NCBI RefSeq assembly: GCF_020080835.1
Contig: NC_058165.1
Coordinates: 1,357,967 to 1,421,966 of the forward strand
DNA length: 64,000 bases
Reading direction: 5' to 3'
DNA from: Cotesia glomerata
Taxonomy: Eukaryota; Arthropoda; Insecta; Hymenoptera; Braconidae
Both the position numbers and the translations under genes were made by a program. Shown here in pieces: positions 12,484 to 22,890 of this stretch. The notes under the pieces are model-generated. The model saw only the letters and a list, made by a program, of their open reading frames with translations, searched no databases and had not been told where the DNA came from. Position 1 is the stretch's first letter. Every line of letters begins with the position of its first letter.

Positions 12484-13062
12484 ATGAAGTTAATTATTGT
12501 CCTGTGCACTGTCGGTATGGCGGCAAGCTGGCCAATCTATGAGGACCCTAATCAAAATTGGGGAATTTACATTCCTCCTGAGTAATTATTTAATTATTTT
12601 TTAAGTTAATAATTTTTTAATTTTTAATATATATATTTTTTTTTTATTTTAGACCGGAACATTACGAAGATGATTTCAATCCTGACTATAAGTAAGTGTT
12701 ATTAATATTATAATGCATAAATTTAAATATTTAATTAAAATTAAATTTTTTTCAGTCGTCCAATACAATTAAATCCATTTACAACAACGGATGGATCAAT
12801 TTATTTCAGGTAATTAAAATTTTTTTTTTTTATTGGATATTTTTGAAAAAATTTAAAAGTGCACGCCTCATAATGCTCATTTATTTTTTAAGTATTTATA
12901 ATTTAAAAATTTTTAAATTGATTGAAATATGTTTTTAAAATATATATTTTTTTCAGTCCTACTGACTCACCGCCAATCGATATTGAGGCTATCATGAAAA
13001 AATTCTACGAGGAAAATCCTTCCTTTAAAAAAAAATTCAATATTAATGAATATCAATATTAA
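12484..13062 (+). CDS. Four-exon gene for a 98-residue secreted protein
   Basis: Exons are 12484-12581, 12653-12691, 12756-12809 and 12957-13062 (stop TAA 13060-13062). Introns of 71, 64 and 147 bp each start with GT (GTAATT, GTAAGT, GTAATT) and end in a T-rich tract plus AG. All three are phase 2, so every internal exon is symmetrical, and the 297 coding bases join without a stop. The product opens MKLIIVLCTVGMAAS, a short hydrophobic signal peptide likely cut before WPIYED. The mature part is about 83 residues, acidic and rich in Pro, Asp, Glu, Asn and Tyr (IPPEPEHYEDD near 30-40), with a more basic C-terminus (FKKKFNINEYQY). It has one cysteine, in the signal, so no disulphides. It belongs to no family I recognise; a venom, salivary or other exported peptide is conceivable but unproven. 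The ATG is the first in frame and follows AAAA. AATAAA signals lie at 13104 and 13228. Intron 3 carries a 38-base dispersed repeat fragment. Confidence 0.82.
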
Positions 13063-13103
13063 ATAGTTGGAATATAATGAGATAATTATGTTCGAGGTCA
13101 AGA

Positions 13104-13240
13104 AATAAAATTTTTGAAAATTGTAATTTATCTTTATCTTATTTTAGATAATTAGAAAAAATTATTTTTGAAAATGAATATGAATAATAATTATGTAAAT
13201 TAGAGTGTAAAGCTATAAATATGGCTGAATAAATAAATAA
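13104..13240 (+). terminator. Polyadenylation signals of the small secreted gene
   Basis: AATAAA at 13104-13109, 42 nt after the stop codon, and a second AATAAA cluster at 13228. Either would give a short 3' untranslated region. Confidence 0.45.
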
Positions 13241-13309
13241 TCCAGCAATAAATAATCTCAATAATTTATTTCTTGTTTGATGACCTAAATTATAAATTAC
13301 TAGCAACTT

Positions 13310-13330
13310 GGCAGTCACTACGTGACTGCC
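13310..13330. other. Perfect 9-bp hairpin downstream of the small gene
   Basis: GGCAGTCAC, loop TAC, GTGACTGCC. It is much richer in GC than its surroundings and lies after the distal poly(A) signal. Function unknown. Confidence 0.6.
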
Positions 13331-14162
13331 GTGTATTTGTGACCTATTGATATGTAAAATTTTGCAAAATTAAATTATGACTTTTGTTAAATTGCACTGA
13401 ACTTTCTTAAATATTGACGTTTTTAAAAATATAAGCTCATTGTGATAATACACTCATCAAGAGCTTTTATTTGAGTACCCACATGCATTTTTAATATATT
13501 TTTCATATATACATATATATAATATATATATAAATATATTAATATATGAAAAATTGATGTGGGTACTCAAATGAAAGGTTTCGATGAGTGTAACATCGGG
13601 ATGAGGGTATATCTTTAAAAATGTCAATAGTTGACAAGATACAAGGTCATGTCTTAAGTATTAATATTTTTAAGATGTAAGCCCATCTTGATGTTACACT
13701 CATCAAGAGATTTCATTTGAGTACCCTCATGCATTTTTGATATATTTTTCATACATACATATATATAATATATATAAATATATAAAATATATGAAAAATT
13801 GATGTGGGTATTCAAATGAAAGGTCTCGATGAGTGTAACATCGGAGTGAGCTTATATCTTTAAAAATGTCAATAGTTCACAAGATACAATGTCATTTCTT
13901 AATTATTGACATTTTTTAAGATATAAACTCATTTCGATGTTACACTCATCGAGACCTTTCATTTAAGTACCCACATGGCATTTTTTATATATTTTACATA
14001 TATGGTATTTGTGAAATATATAAAATATATGAAAAATTGATGTGGGTACTCAAATGAAAGGTCTCAATGAGTATAACATCGGGATGAGCTTATATCTTTA
14101 AAAATGTCAATAGTTGACAAGATACAAGGTAATTTCTTAATTATTGACATTTTTAAAGATAT

Positions 14163-14180
14163 AAACTCACTTCGATGTTA
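14163..14180. repeat. 18-bp target site duplication, left copy
   Basis: AAACTCACTTCGATGTTA, identical to 16065-16082. The same string occurs uninterrupted near 16549-16566 in the neighbouring satellite unit, which serves as the empty site. Confidence 0.9.
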
Positions 14181-16064
14181 GCATGAACAACTGCTCCTTG
14201 ATACTTACAACGCCTGCATCTCGACTGGAGTCTTTCCGAAAAGATGGAAACTGCAACGGTTGGTTCTGTTGGATAAAGGTAAAGGTCCACCCTATACACC
14301 TTCGTCCTACAGACCACTGTGCATGTTAGATGTCGCAGGGAAGATTTTCGAAGCCCTTATTAGGAATCGACTGCGGAAAGAAGTGACCGATGCTGGTGGC
14401 CTGGCTGAAAACCAACATGGCTTTCGGCCGGGTTGCAGTACAATTGGTGCCATTTCGGAAGCGCTTTCATTTGCTAAACAAGCCTGGACGGGTCATCATC
14501 AGTGCCGTCCAGTATGCATAATGATGACGTTTGACGTCAAAAATGCATTTAATTCGGCAAGATGGCCGGATATAATGAGGGCGCTTCGGAAATTAGGTCT
14601 ATCGGAGTATCTCATTCGCATCATAAATGATTACTTAAGTGATCGTTACTTGATGTATGAGACTACTGTAGGACAGGTCATGAAGGAGCTGAGTGGAGGA
14701 GCAGCGCAGGGTTCAATCCTCGGACCAGAACTCTGGGTTATCCTTTATGATGCACTTCTGCGCCTAGATCTACCGCAGGAGGTAAAGCTGGAGGGTTTTG
14801 CTGACGACGTGGCAGCACTAATACTTGCGCGGAACGAAGGCGAAGCGCAGGGATTGGTGAAGCTTGTTGCGGCCTCCATCAACGCATGGCTTAACGATCA
14901 TGGGTTGATGCTGGCCACCGCGAAGACGGAGGTGGTGGTACTCACAGCTCAGAGGTGGTTTCCGAACCCCTTCCAGACTCAAGTTGTGGATCAACACATC
15001 GAGAGTCGGGGGGCTCTGAAATACCTCGGAGTGACAATAGACTCGAAATTGACGTTTCGAGACCAGATTGTCAGTGTGGCCACAAGAGCAGCAACGACGG
15101 TGGCAAATCTTTCCCGGCTTATGCCAAATGTCGGGGGACCAAGGAGCAGCCGCAGACGAGCTCTCATGGGTGTCGCTAACTCGATTATGCTCTACGGAGT
15201 AGAGATATGGGGAGAGGCACTCAAAGTAGAGAAATATCGGAAGCAACTGGCATCGGTACAACGAAGAGGTGCGCTGAGGATAGCCTGCGCCTATCGAACG
15301 GTCTCAGAGGCAGCTGTGTTGGTCATCTCGGGGGTAATTCCAATCGACCTACTGGGTCTCGAAAGGAAGCGGATCTGGGATGCCCGGCGGGCTGGCGAAG
15401 GACTCATGAAAGACGTGAGAACCCGCGAACGTGAGGAGACCTTTGAGCTCTGGCAAGAGCGCTGGGAAACCGGGGAGACAGGGCGTTGGACGTATAGACT
15501 TATTGGGCAGATCCGTGACTGGGTACTGAGGGACTGCGGGGGGGTAGACTACTATTTCACACAGTTCCTTACTGGTCATGGACAGTTCAATGCCTACCTA
15601 CATCGTATGGGGATCCGAAACGATCCTTACTGTGTTTACTGTCCGGGAGTTGCTGACACTGCTGAGCACACCTTTTTCGACTGCCAACGTTGGTCTGAAA
15701 TACGACTGCGTTGGCGGGAAGAGAAGGAAGTGCCTCAAAGGCCCGAAGACGTCGTCCCTTGGATGCTGACGTCGACAGACAACTGGACAGCAATGACGGG
15801 ATATGTAAGAGAGGTCCTGCTGGAGAAGAGAAAAGAGGAGGAAGAAGAAGAAAAAGAAGAAGCGGAGGAATAAGATGAAGCGGAGAAATAAGCTGCGGGA
15901 GCAGCGTGGAGGGGGCCTGGTGCTGCGAAGTAATGCTAACGCGGTCCCGTAGTATCAGGTACAAGAGAGGGGAGGGTTTTAGTGAGTAAGAATCTCACAC
16001 TACCGGCAACCAACATCACCAACATCTAGCCGGTGTCTATGAAGATTTCCCTCCTCTCGCCCAA
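14181..16064 (+). mobile_element. 5'-truncated R1-clade non-LTR retrotransposon
   Basis: The insertion is 1884 bp and bounded by a perfect 18-bp target duplication. It keeps the C-terminal part of the reverse transcriptase reading frame and about 190 bp of 3' sequence. It lacks ORF1, the endonuclease and the N-terminal part of the polymerase, as expected from incomplete target-primed reverse transcription. There is no poly(A) tail: the 3' end reads CCCTCCTCTCGCCC directly against the duplication. It is conspicuously GC-richer than its surroundings. Confidence 0.92.
14182..15873 (+). CDS. Reverse transcriptase fragment (R1-like), 5' truncated
   Basis: The frame is open from just after a TAG at 14179-14181 to TAA at 15871-15873, 563 codons with no internal stop. 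It has no natural start because the 5' half of the element is missing. Reverse transcriptase motifs appear in order: FPKRWK and YRPLCMLDVAGKIFE near the start, AENQHGFRPGCST, motif A FDVKNAFNSA (about 117-126), motif B GAAQGSILGP, the catalytic FADD (about 206-209), then KYLGVTID. Near the C-terminus is a CX2CX8HX4C zinc-knuckle-like motif (CVYCPGVADTAEHTFFDC), typical of R1/Jockey-type elements, and a glutamate-rich tail. Both catalytic aspartate regions are intact, but without the upstream domains it cannot transpose alone. The intact frame indicates a recent insertion. Confidence 0.92.
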   Translation, partial: HEQLLLDTYNACISTGVFPKRWKLQRLVLLDKGKGPPYTPSSYRPLCMLDVAGKIFEALIRNRLRKEVTDAGGLAENQHGFRPGCSTIGAISEALSFAKQAWTGHHQCRPVCIMMTFDVKNAFNSARWPDIMRALRKLGLSEYLIRIINDYLSDRYLMYETTVGQVMKELSGGAAQGSILGPELWVILYDALLRLDLPQEVKLEGFADDVAALILARNEGEAQGLVKLVAASINAWLNDHGLMLATAKTEVVVLTAQRWFPNPFQTQVVDQHIESRGALKYLGVTIDSKLTFRDQIVSVATRAATTVANLSRLMPNVGGPRSSRRRALMGVANSIMLYGVEIWGEALKVEKYRKQLASVQRRGALRIACAYRTVSEAAVLVISGVIPIDLLGLERKRIWDARRAGEGLMKDVRTREREETFELWQERWETGETGRWTYRLIGQIRDWVLRDCGGVDYYFTQFLTGHGQFNAYLHRMGIRNDPYCVYCPGVADTAEHTFFDCQRWSEIRLRWREEKEVPQRPEDVVPWMLTSTDNWTAMTGYVREVLLEKRKEEEEEEKEEAEE

Positions 16065-16082
16065 AAACTCACTTCGATGTTA
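16065..16082. repeat. 18-bp target site duplication, right copy
   Basis: Identical to 14163-14180. The interrupted satellite arm resumes here with CACTCATCAAGAGC. Confidence 0.9.
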
Positions 16083-16806
16083 CACTCATCAAGAGCTGTC
16101 ATTTGAGTACCCACATGTATTTTTGATATATTTTTTATATATACATATATATAATATATATAAATATATAAAATATATGAAAAATTGATGTGGGTATTCA
16201 AATGAAAGGTCTCGATGAGTGTAACATCGGAGTGAGCTTATATCTTTAAAAATGTCAATAGTTCACAAGATACAATGTCATTTCTTAATTATTGACATTT
16301 TTTAAGATATAAACTCATTTCGATGTTACACTCATCGAGACCTTTCATTTAAGTACCCACATGGCATTTTTTATATATTTTACATATATGGTATTTGTGA
16401 AATATATAAAATATATGAAAAATTGATGTGGGTACTCAAATGAAAGGTCTCAATGAGTATAACATCGGGATGAGCTTATATCTTTAAAAATGTCAATAGT
16501 TGACAAGATACAAGGTAATTTCTTAATTATTGACATTTTTAAAGATATAAACTCACTTCGATGTTACACTCATCAAGAGCTGTCATTTGAGTACCCACAT
16601 GTATTTTTGATATATTTTATATATATACATATATATAATATATATAAATATATAAAATATATGAAAAATTGATGTGGGTATTCAAATGAAAGGTCTCAAT
16701 GAGTATAACATCGGGATGAGCTTATATTTTTAAAAATAACAATATTTCACAAGATAAAAGGTAATTTCTTAATTATGCATCTAGAGATAATTTTCAAATG
16801 CAGCTT

Positions 16807-17471
16807 AAATACTTATCATAATAAATTAACTATCTAGAATGATATGAAACCTTTTCAAAGGCACAAATTCAAGACCTTTGCAATGACACTAAATTTCACT
16901 AAAAAAAAAACCGATTTTATCATATGACTATCCTGAAAACATAATTTTTCTTATTTAATCTTCTTATAATTTTAGAATTGTTGACTTACATGAGTATTTT
17001 CTCATGAAATTTATTTTTAAATCCTCAAAGTTTTAAAGCTATTAATAAAAACAATGAAAACTATATAATCCAATAAATCTTTCCAGTATATTTTTCTTAA
17101 CAAGCTTTAAAACAAGCAGAGCACACAATTACCTTTTTACGATTTGACAAACGATCAGTAGTTAGAGCGTCCTATATATATTTCTCAAAAGAAAACTGCT
17201 AATTTCAGCAAATAAAAATGCCAAGTCCAATTGACTCTTTACAACGCAACAATACCAGAGAAAAAAAAAAGTTTTATGACAATAATTTAAAAAAGATTTT
17301 TTCTTTTTTAAATAAATAAATAAAAAAAAAAATATTCTGATTTTTAAAGGTTCTCGACAGTCCGTGAAATTGGTTTCCGGTCGATCGAACATACGAAGAA
17401 GGCTTAAACGCGGAAAAAAAAACTCAATTCACTCGGTCTGGCTGCTTACAAATTTAGCCTGCTTGTTTTTA

Positions 17472-17511
<40 letters not shown>

Positions 17512-18290
17512 TTACTTTACGGTGCTTTGTCTCATTATCAAAATATAGTTTAGCCATTTAATTAATTTTAAACGTTAATTGTTAAAACGTCAAATTTAAT
17601 AAAATATCGAACTAAGAATTATATAATTATTTATTCTAAATTATTTTTTTTTTTAATGAAAGAGAGTTTAGAATATTTTTAAAAATAAAAAAGTTAGAGG
17701 GATAATTTTATGGAAAATGTCCAGAAGTGCAATGGACAATAACACAAAGATACTGCAGTAATATATAAAAGCATAAGAAATATACATGATATACTAATGC
17801 CACCTCCGTCGACACCCAACTGAGACTTGGTTCTGAAATTCTATATTTTATGATATATATTTTTATATAATTCCGTGTCAGTGACTATTTTTGAATTAGG
17901 TATTTATAATTTAAGCTTTTTTAATAATAAGATAAATATTTTTGTTACAGCTACAATGATAGATTAATTTGAAAAGAAAATAGAAGGAATTTTTAATATT
18001 TTACTATCGTAATTTTAATTAAATAAAATAGTAACGGTGGACTATACTTGTAATTTAATAATTTTTACGATCTACTATTGTAAATTTTATTCAACAAATA
18101 AGACTACCAACAGGCTTAAAAAGTCCAATACTATAGAGCTAATTATACAAGATGTGTTAGTGAACTTTACAATTAAACTATTGTAAAAATTGACACAAGG
18201 TTTTTTTTGAATAAATTTTAGGAAGGGAGAAGGTAGGAGGTTCGACTGATTGGTAACTTTGCAGTAACCGAAAAAAAAAAATCGGAATTT
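16807..18290. other. AT-rich DNA with one dispersed repeat fragment
   Basis: No gene seen. T-runs lie near 17470-17508. Positions 17985-18125 carry a dispersed repeat (GAAGGAATTTTTAATATTTT, CTATACTTGTAATTTAATAA, TTTTTACGATCTACT) that recurs at 18655-18770 and 63040-63165. Confidence 0.5.
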
Positions 18291-18362
18291 GTCGTCCGGG
18301 AATCGAACCCAGAACTGTTTAGTTTGTAGCCAGACGACTCTCCCTCTACGCTATCCGAGGTA
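18291..18362 (-). repeat. tRNA-like SINE head, minus strand
   Basis: Read on the minus strand it has a box-A-like TAGCGTAGAGGGAGAG and a box B GGTTCGATTCC with a T-arm stem (CTGGG/CCCGG). The acceptor arms pair poorly. It is probably a tRNA-derived repeat, not a working tRNA. The 3' flank shares the AACCGAAAAA...TTCGGA motif with the copies at 21.2, 30.8 and 46.1 kb. Confidence 0.6.
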
Positions 18363-18644
18363 AACTACTATTAATGTCCTTCAGCATTTACATAAACTCG
18401 CGAGTCTAGCGCTGTGCACGGCCAACACTCACACTAATTTGAAAACATTCCAATTAAACTATTGAAAAATTAGTTAGTTCTATTGGAAAGATCCAGAGGC
18501 AGCGCTGAACAATTTTCGTCTAAAATATTTGAAATTTACTGGTAATACAAGTACAATCCAGAATTACGACAACTTTATTGGAAAATTTCGTAGAAATTTT
18601 CTTCCGTGTATTGCGTGTAAATATTCTGTAAAATATTTACATTG

Positions 18645-18775
18645 TACATGGAAAAAAAATTGAAGGAATTTTTAATATTTAACTATCGTAATTTTTATTA
18701 AATAAAATAGTTACGATGGACTATACTTGTAATTTAATAATTTTTACGATCTACTGTTACCAAGTAATTAATTCA
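18645..18775. repeat. Dispersed repeat fragment
   Basis: Second copy of the 17985-18125 sequence, with TGAAGGAATTTTTAATATTT and TTTTTACGATCTACTG; a third lies at 63040-63165. Non-coding. Confidence 0.65.
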
Positions 18776-18892
18776 ATTAAAAATCATTAAACTTGTCAAG
18801 AGTATGTAAATAATAGTCCTTCGTAAATTGATTCTTTTATTTTTAAATTGAATTATTGACAAAAAATAACTAAATTATGAATAAAAATAGGT

Positions 18893-19514
18893 ACACAGAA
18901 AGAAAAATTTGTTGACGGGAGAACAAAATTCTTGGCTAAAGAAAATTTGTCGGGTGCCTGAAGGAAGACCGAAGTTGTGTTGGCCGAAGTTAAAATTTTT
19001 CGAAAAATTCTATTCTTGGTGAGTCATTTTTTCTTAATTCTATCATAAATACTTGATACAATAAATTTTAATATTTGATCAAGATTTTTAGATACTTTAG
19101 GGAAGCAGCGCCACCTACTTCAGCTGAGAAAAAAATTTTCGCACCTTGAGAAAATTTTTCTCGATAATATTTGATACCTTTTTTATATTATTTTACCGTG
19201 CAATTATACATATTGAATGAAAAAAAATGATTAAATATTATTTGATCTTCCCAATTGACATGTTAATCAATAAAAATATTTATGAAAATTAACTTCTATC
19301 TTTATATTTAATTTTTTGGAGCTCGAGGCTGAATTTTTTCTTCACAATAAGATTTTCTTGACTTAAATAAACTTTCTTGGATCAAGATACTCATTTCTTA
19401 AAGCAAGAGAATTTGTTGGAATAAGAGAAATTTCTAGTCAAAAAAAATTTTTTCCCGCTCAAGAAAATAATTAGAAAAAATATTTTCTTGGCTCAAAGAA
19501 CCTTTTTTTCTGTG
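18893..19514. mobile_element. ACACAGAAAG-ended MITE, copy 1
   Basis: Starts ACACAGAAAGAAAAATTTGT and ends TTTTTTTCTGTG, so the ends are inverted. An inverted copy forms the right part of 48630-49186, and a partial one lies at 21975-22280. Shared landmarks are GTAGGTGGC beside AGCTGAG, and AATTGACATGTTAATC. No transposase. Confidence 0.75.
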
Positions 19515-20495
19515 ATAAGATATTGATTTTAGCACCTGTGAAAATTAATACCTTAACAGATAGCACCCGGCGTTTGGATTCTCCTTCACTTGGTATCAAA
19601 TTGGTAATACCATTACAAACAGGTGATGGGTATCAATTAACATACCGCGCGACCATAGATCAAGTAGCGCACAGGTTCCACAAAGATTTAGTTATACGGA
19701 TTCTCGCTTTTGTGGTGTGAAAACTAACTCTTGCCCGAGTTTAAAGTTTGTTTTGACTCACACAAGTTACAACTTGGTCAAACAGTTTAAATCGTAATTG
19801 AAAATAGCGATAGTAAGACCATTAGAAACTTTAAACGCCAACGGATTAAATGTTACGGCAATAAGTTAAGTCTTTTAACTTACAGTGAGATTATTTAACT
19901 TGCTTTCTAGTTATTTAATCAATGTTAACCATTTAAAAAAAAAGGATTGCATTTTATGCAATTTAAACTATGAATGTTAAGGAAGTTACTCCATCTCTTA
20001 GATAAAAGCGCAACCTTGTTAACAATTGGTAGCTCTTACCGACACAAGCTCTTAAAATAAGAATTATTCATTGATGCGCTGGCTGCTGTATCAACCAAAA
20101 CCATTGTGGGTACACAACAAGGCATTATATTTAAGAAAAGCATTGTATGAGATCGTTGAATTGGATTGAATAAAGGAACGAGGGGTAAACAGCATGAAAC
20201 GTTTTTGGATAGAAAATATAATAAATTTTAAATAGTACTATTTATACTACTATTGGGAGGTGACCTACCAGGTGCATACCTACATGCGCGTGTGTATATT
20301 GTGATTCTTAACTGCCAAATATTTTCTCAACTATTGAAAAGTCGCTTTTGAAATCTACTTATTGTATATGTTTATATATGAAAAAAAAAAAAAAAATGGT
20401 CTAAAGAATATACAGTTGTGGTATGTTTCGAATTTGAGATAGCTATTTGATTGTGCTTTTAGGTATGACAAGAAAAATCTGGGATTACTTTAGTT
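19515..20495. other. Single-copy DNA, no gene confirmed
   Basis: A 65-codon frame (19523-19720) covers a slightly GC-richer patch, but I see no family similarity or splice partners. An A-run lies near 20384-20396. Confidence 0.4.
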
Positions 20496-21376
20496 AATTA
20501 AAGCCCTTATACCTGAATTAATTTATTATATTGTACTTTAATAGTATAGTAACTTCTATGTGATTTTTTAATAAATTTATCCATTAAAGCTCTGACAGTG
20601 ACAGTATTAATGCAAGATATAAAGAGTTCATTAAAATATTTATTGTATCTTAACTTATGAGCGTGCTGTGATAAAAAAGGGGAAAAAAAAGTTTTTAGTA
20701 ACGAAGGTGTTATTGGTATTGGATATTTCTGTACAGTAAGCTTTCAGTCTTAGATTTATCGTAATTTAAGTTTTGTATGGATTTAAGTGACCGGAAAATT
20801 TTTTCAATCATCTTTTCTAAAGAGGCGTTTTTAATTGATTATCATGAAAATTTACTGAGAGAAAAAAAATGTTGGTTCTCTGAACTAGGAAAATCTAGTT
20901 AGTTACCATCACCACTATTTAATTAAAGTTATTATACCTAAATTAATTTATTATATTGTACCTTAATAACATAGTTACTTGAACTATTTTTAGTTAAATA
21001 TCGGCATAATAGTCATCTTGATTAACTTTAACTCAGTATGTCTAGCTCTACATTTTAAGTTACTCTAACTCAATTATCCTTCGAGAGTTAATCATATACA
21101 TTTGGTAGCTAATTTGTCATTGAACGAAAAATTTTGGGAAAGGAGAGAAGAAAGGATAAAGGAAAAGGGGGGACCACTCAGTGGGAATTTTTCGGCAACC
21201 GAAAAAATAATTCGGACAGCCCGGACCGGGAATCGAACCCGGATCTTTTGGTTACGCGCTTCGGGCTCGGACAGTTAAGCTATCCGAGACATTGTCCGTA
21301 ACTACCTTTCAGTCAGCTAATAATTTTTGTTTAACACGATAACAGAGAAATATTTATTAAAATATTGTCCGTATAA
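20496..21376. mobile_element. tRNA-containing dispersed element T, copy 1
   Basis: A repeat of about 880 bp, also present inverted at 30702-31560 and, split, at 44296-46266. It runs from an AATTTATTATATTGTAC end, through GACAGTGACAGTATTAATGC and CTAGGAAAATCTAGTTAG, to a tRNA-like head and a terminal TTGTCCGTATAA. Uninterrupted here, it supplies the empty site for the insertion in copy 3. No frame. Confidence 0.8.
21218..21290 (-). repeat. 73-nt tRNA-like sequence, minus strand
   Basis: On the minus strand: GTCTCGGATAGCTTAACTG (box A region) and box B GGGTTCGATTCCCGG, with a perfect 5-bp T stem. The length is right for a tRNA, but the D loop is altered and the acceptor stem mismatched. It looks like a pol III promoter remnant driving a SINE-like repeat. 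Confidence 0.65.
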
Positions 21377-21965
21377 TATACATCCCACCTGTTTCCTACG
21401 TTAAGACACCCTAATCCATTTTTTCCTGCGTCATTCCCCATACGCCTAATTTTCTAACCTCCGAGCCAAATATGTAAATGCCGCAGCATCCTCCATCAAA
21501 CCTCATTGACAAAAAAAATTATATAATCACTCATCAACAGAACTTGTCATGATTTCCATAACTACCCACTACCTCTCCCTTAAACTCCGATCTTAAATCT
21601 AAAATCGAATCGAATCAAATCTAAACCTTCTATGTATTTATACGAATGCTACAGTACAGACTTGCCTAATAAAACCGTGACATTTACAAACATCATCACA
21701 TGCCCAGTGAAAGTATCGATAAGGATCAATCTGACAGCATCAAAACGTCTTATGAATAATAATTATTTAAATTCAATAGAACTCTGGCATGACAGCTTCT
21801 AAATTCTCATATAAATTATTCATTTTAATAACAATATTATTATTATTATTATTTATTTATTTAATTGGCCATGAAGCCTATGAACAATAACAACAACAAC
21901 GTTTATAATTATAACCGTAATAAAATAAAAACACTTAGAATCATTTTTATATCTTATATTAGGCT
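21377..21965. other. Single-copy DNA, no gene found
   Basis: AT-rich with a short ATT run near 21836-21855. No exon chain or frame stands out. Confidence 0.4.
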
Positions 21966-22890
21966 TAAGGAGATCCACACAGAAAAATAGGTTCACTATA
22001 GCCAAGAAATTATTTTTCTTTCTTATTATTTTCTTGAGCGAAAAAATATTTTTTTTTTAACACAAGAAATTTCACTTATTCCAACAAAATTAATTCTCTT
22101 GCTTTAAGAAATACGTATCTAGATCCAAGAAAATTTATTTAAGTCAAGAAAATCTTGTTGTTTTAAGAAAATTCAGCCTCAAAGCTCCAAAAAATTAAGT
22201 TCTTGATAGAAGTTTATTTTCTTGTCGAGAGGAAATTTCTCTCGAGCTCCAAAAAATTAAATATAAAGATAGAAGTTAATTTAAATTTATCATTTATTAT
22301 TTCATAATTAATTAATTCAAGGAATTAATTAAATTAAAGAATCAATTAATTCAAGGAATTAATTATTTCAAGGAATTAATTAATTCAAGTAATTAATTAA
22401 TTCAAAGAATTATTAATTCAAAGAATTAATTAATTCAAGGAATTAATTAATTCAAAGAATTGATTCATTCAAGAAATTAATTAATTTAAGGAATTAATTA
22501 ATTCAAGGAATTAATTAAATTAAAGAATCAATTAATTCAAGGAATTAATTATTTCAAGGAATTAATTAATTCAAGTAATTAATTAATTAATTACTTTGTA
22601 AAAAGCGTCCCTTGGATCTTCTTAACATATCAAAAAAATTTTTTTTCAAAAAAATACTTTTTTATTCAATTAATTAATCAATTCAAAAAATTAATTAATT
22701 CAAAGAATTAATTAATTCAAAGAATTATTTAATTCAAAGAATTAATTAATTTAAGGAATGAATTAATTCAAGGAATGAATTAATTCAAGGAATAAATTAA
22801 TTCAAGGAATAAATTAATTCAAAGAATTAATTAATTCAACGAATTAATTAATTAATTACTTGGTCAAAAAGCGTCCCTTGGATCTTCTTA
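21966..22890. repeat. AATTAATTCAAGG satellite inside a composite repeat
   Basis: Begins AGGCTTAAGGAGATCCAC, an end also seen in the element family at 11168. A partial ACACAGAAA-type MITE follows (to about 22280), then two arrays of a 15-17-bp unit around AATTAATTCAAGG (22290-22590 and 22670-22855). Each array is followed by AAAAAGCGTCCCTTGGATCT, so the whole module is itself duplicated. Confidence 0.75.

Larger units (their letters stand above)
13368..16806. repeat. Palindromic satellite block B with retroelement insertion
   Basis: Inverted arms and AT loops of the family at 1650-2712. The left boundary holds the shared TTAAATTGCACTG end (inverted). The right boundary holds the other shared end, TCTAGAGATAATTTTCAAATGCAGC. 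A segment of about 315 bp before the insertion (13866-14180) recurs almost identically at about 16252-16572. Subtracting the inserted DNA gives a local tandem period of 484 bp. Confidence 0.85.

Noticed and set aside
14818..15964. Antisense and alternate frames over the retrotransposon
   Set aside because: They overlap the well-supported reverse transcriptase frame and have no motifs of their own.
16490..16672. Frames in satellite arms (also 26409-26600, 28041-28308 and 61772-61990)
   Set aside because: They translate palindromic repeat arms and TA runs (YIYIYI-type peptides).
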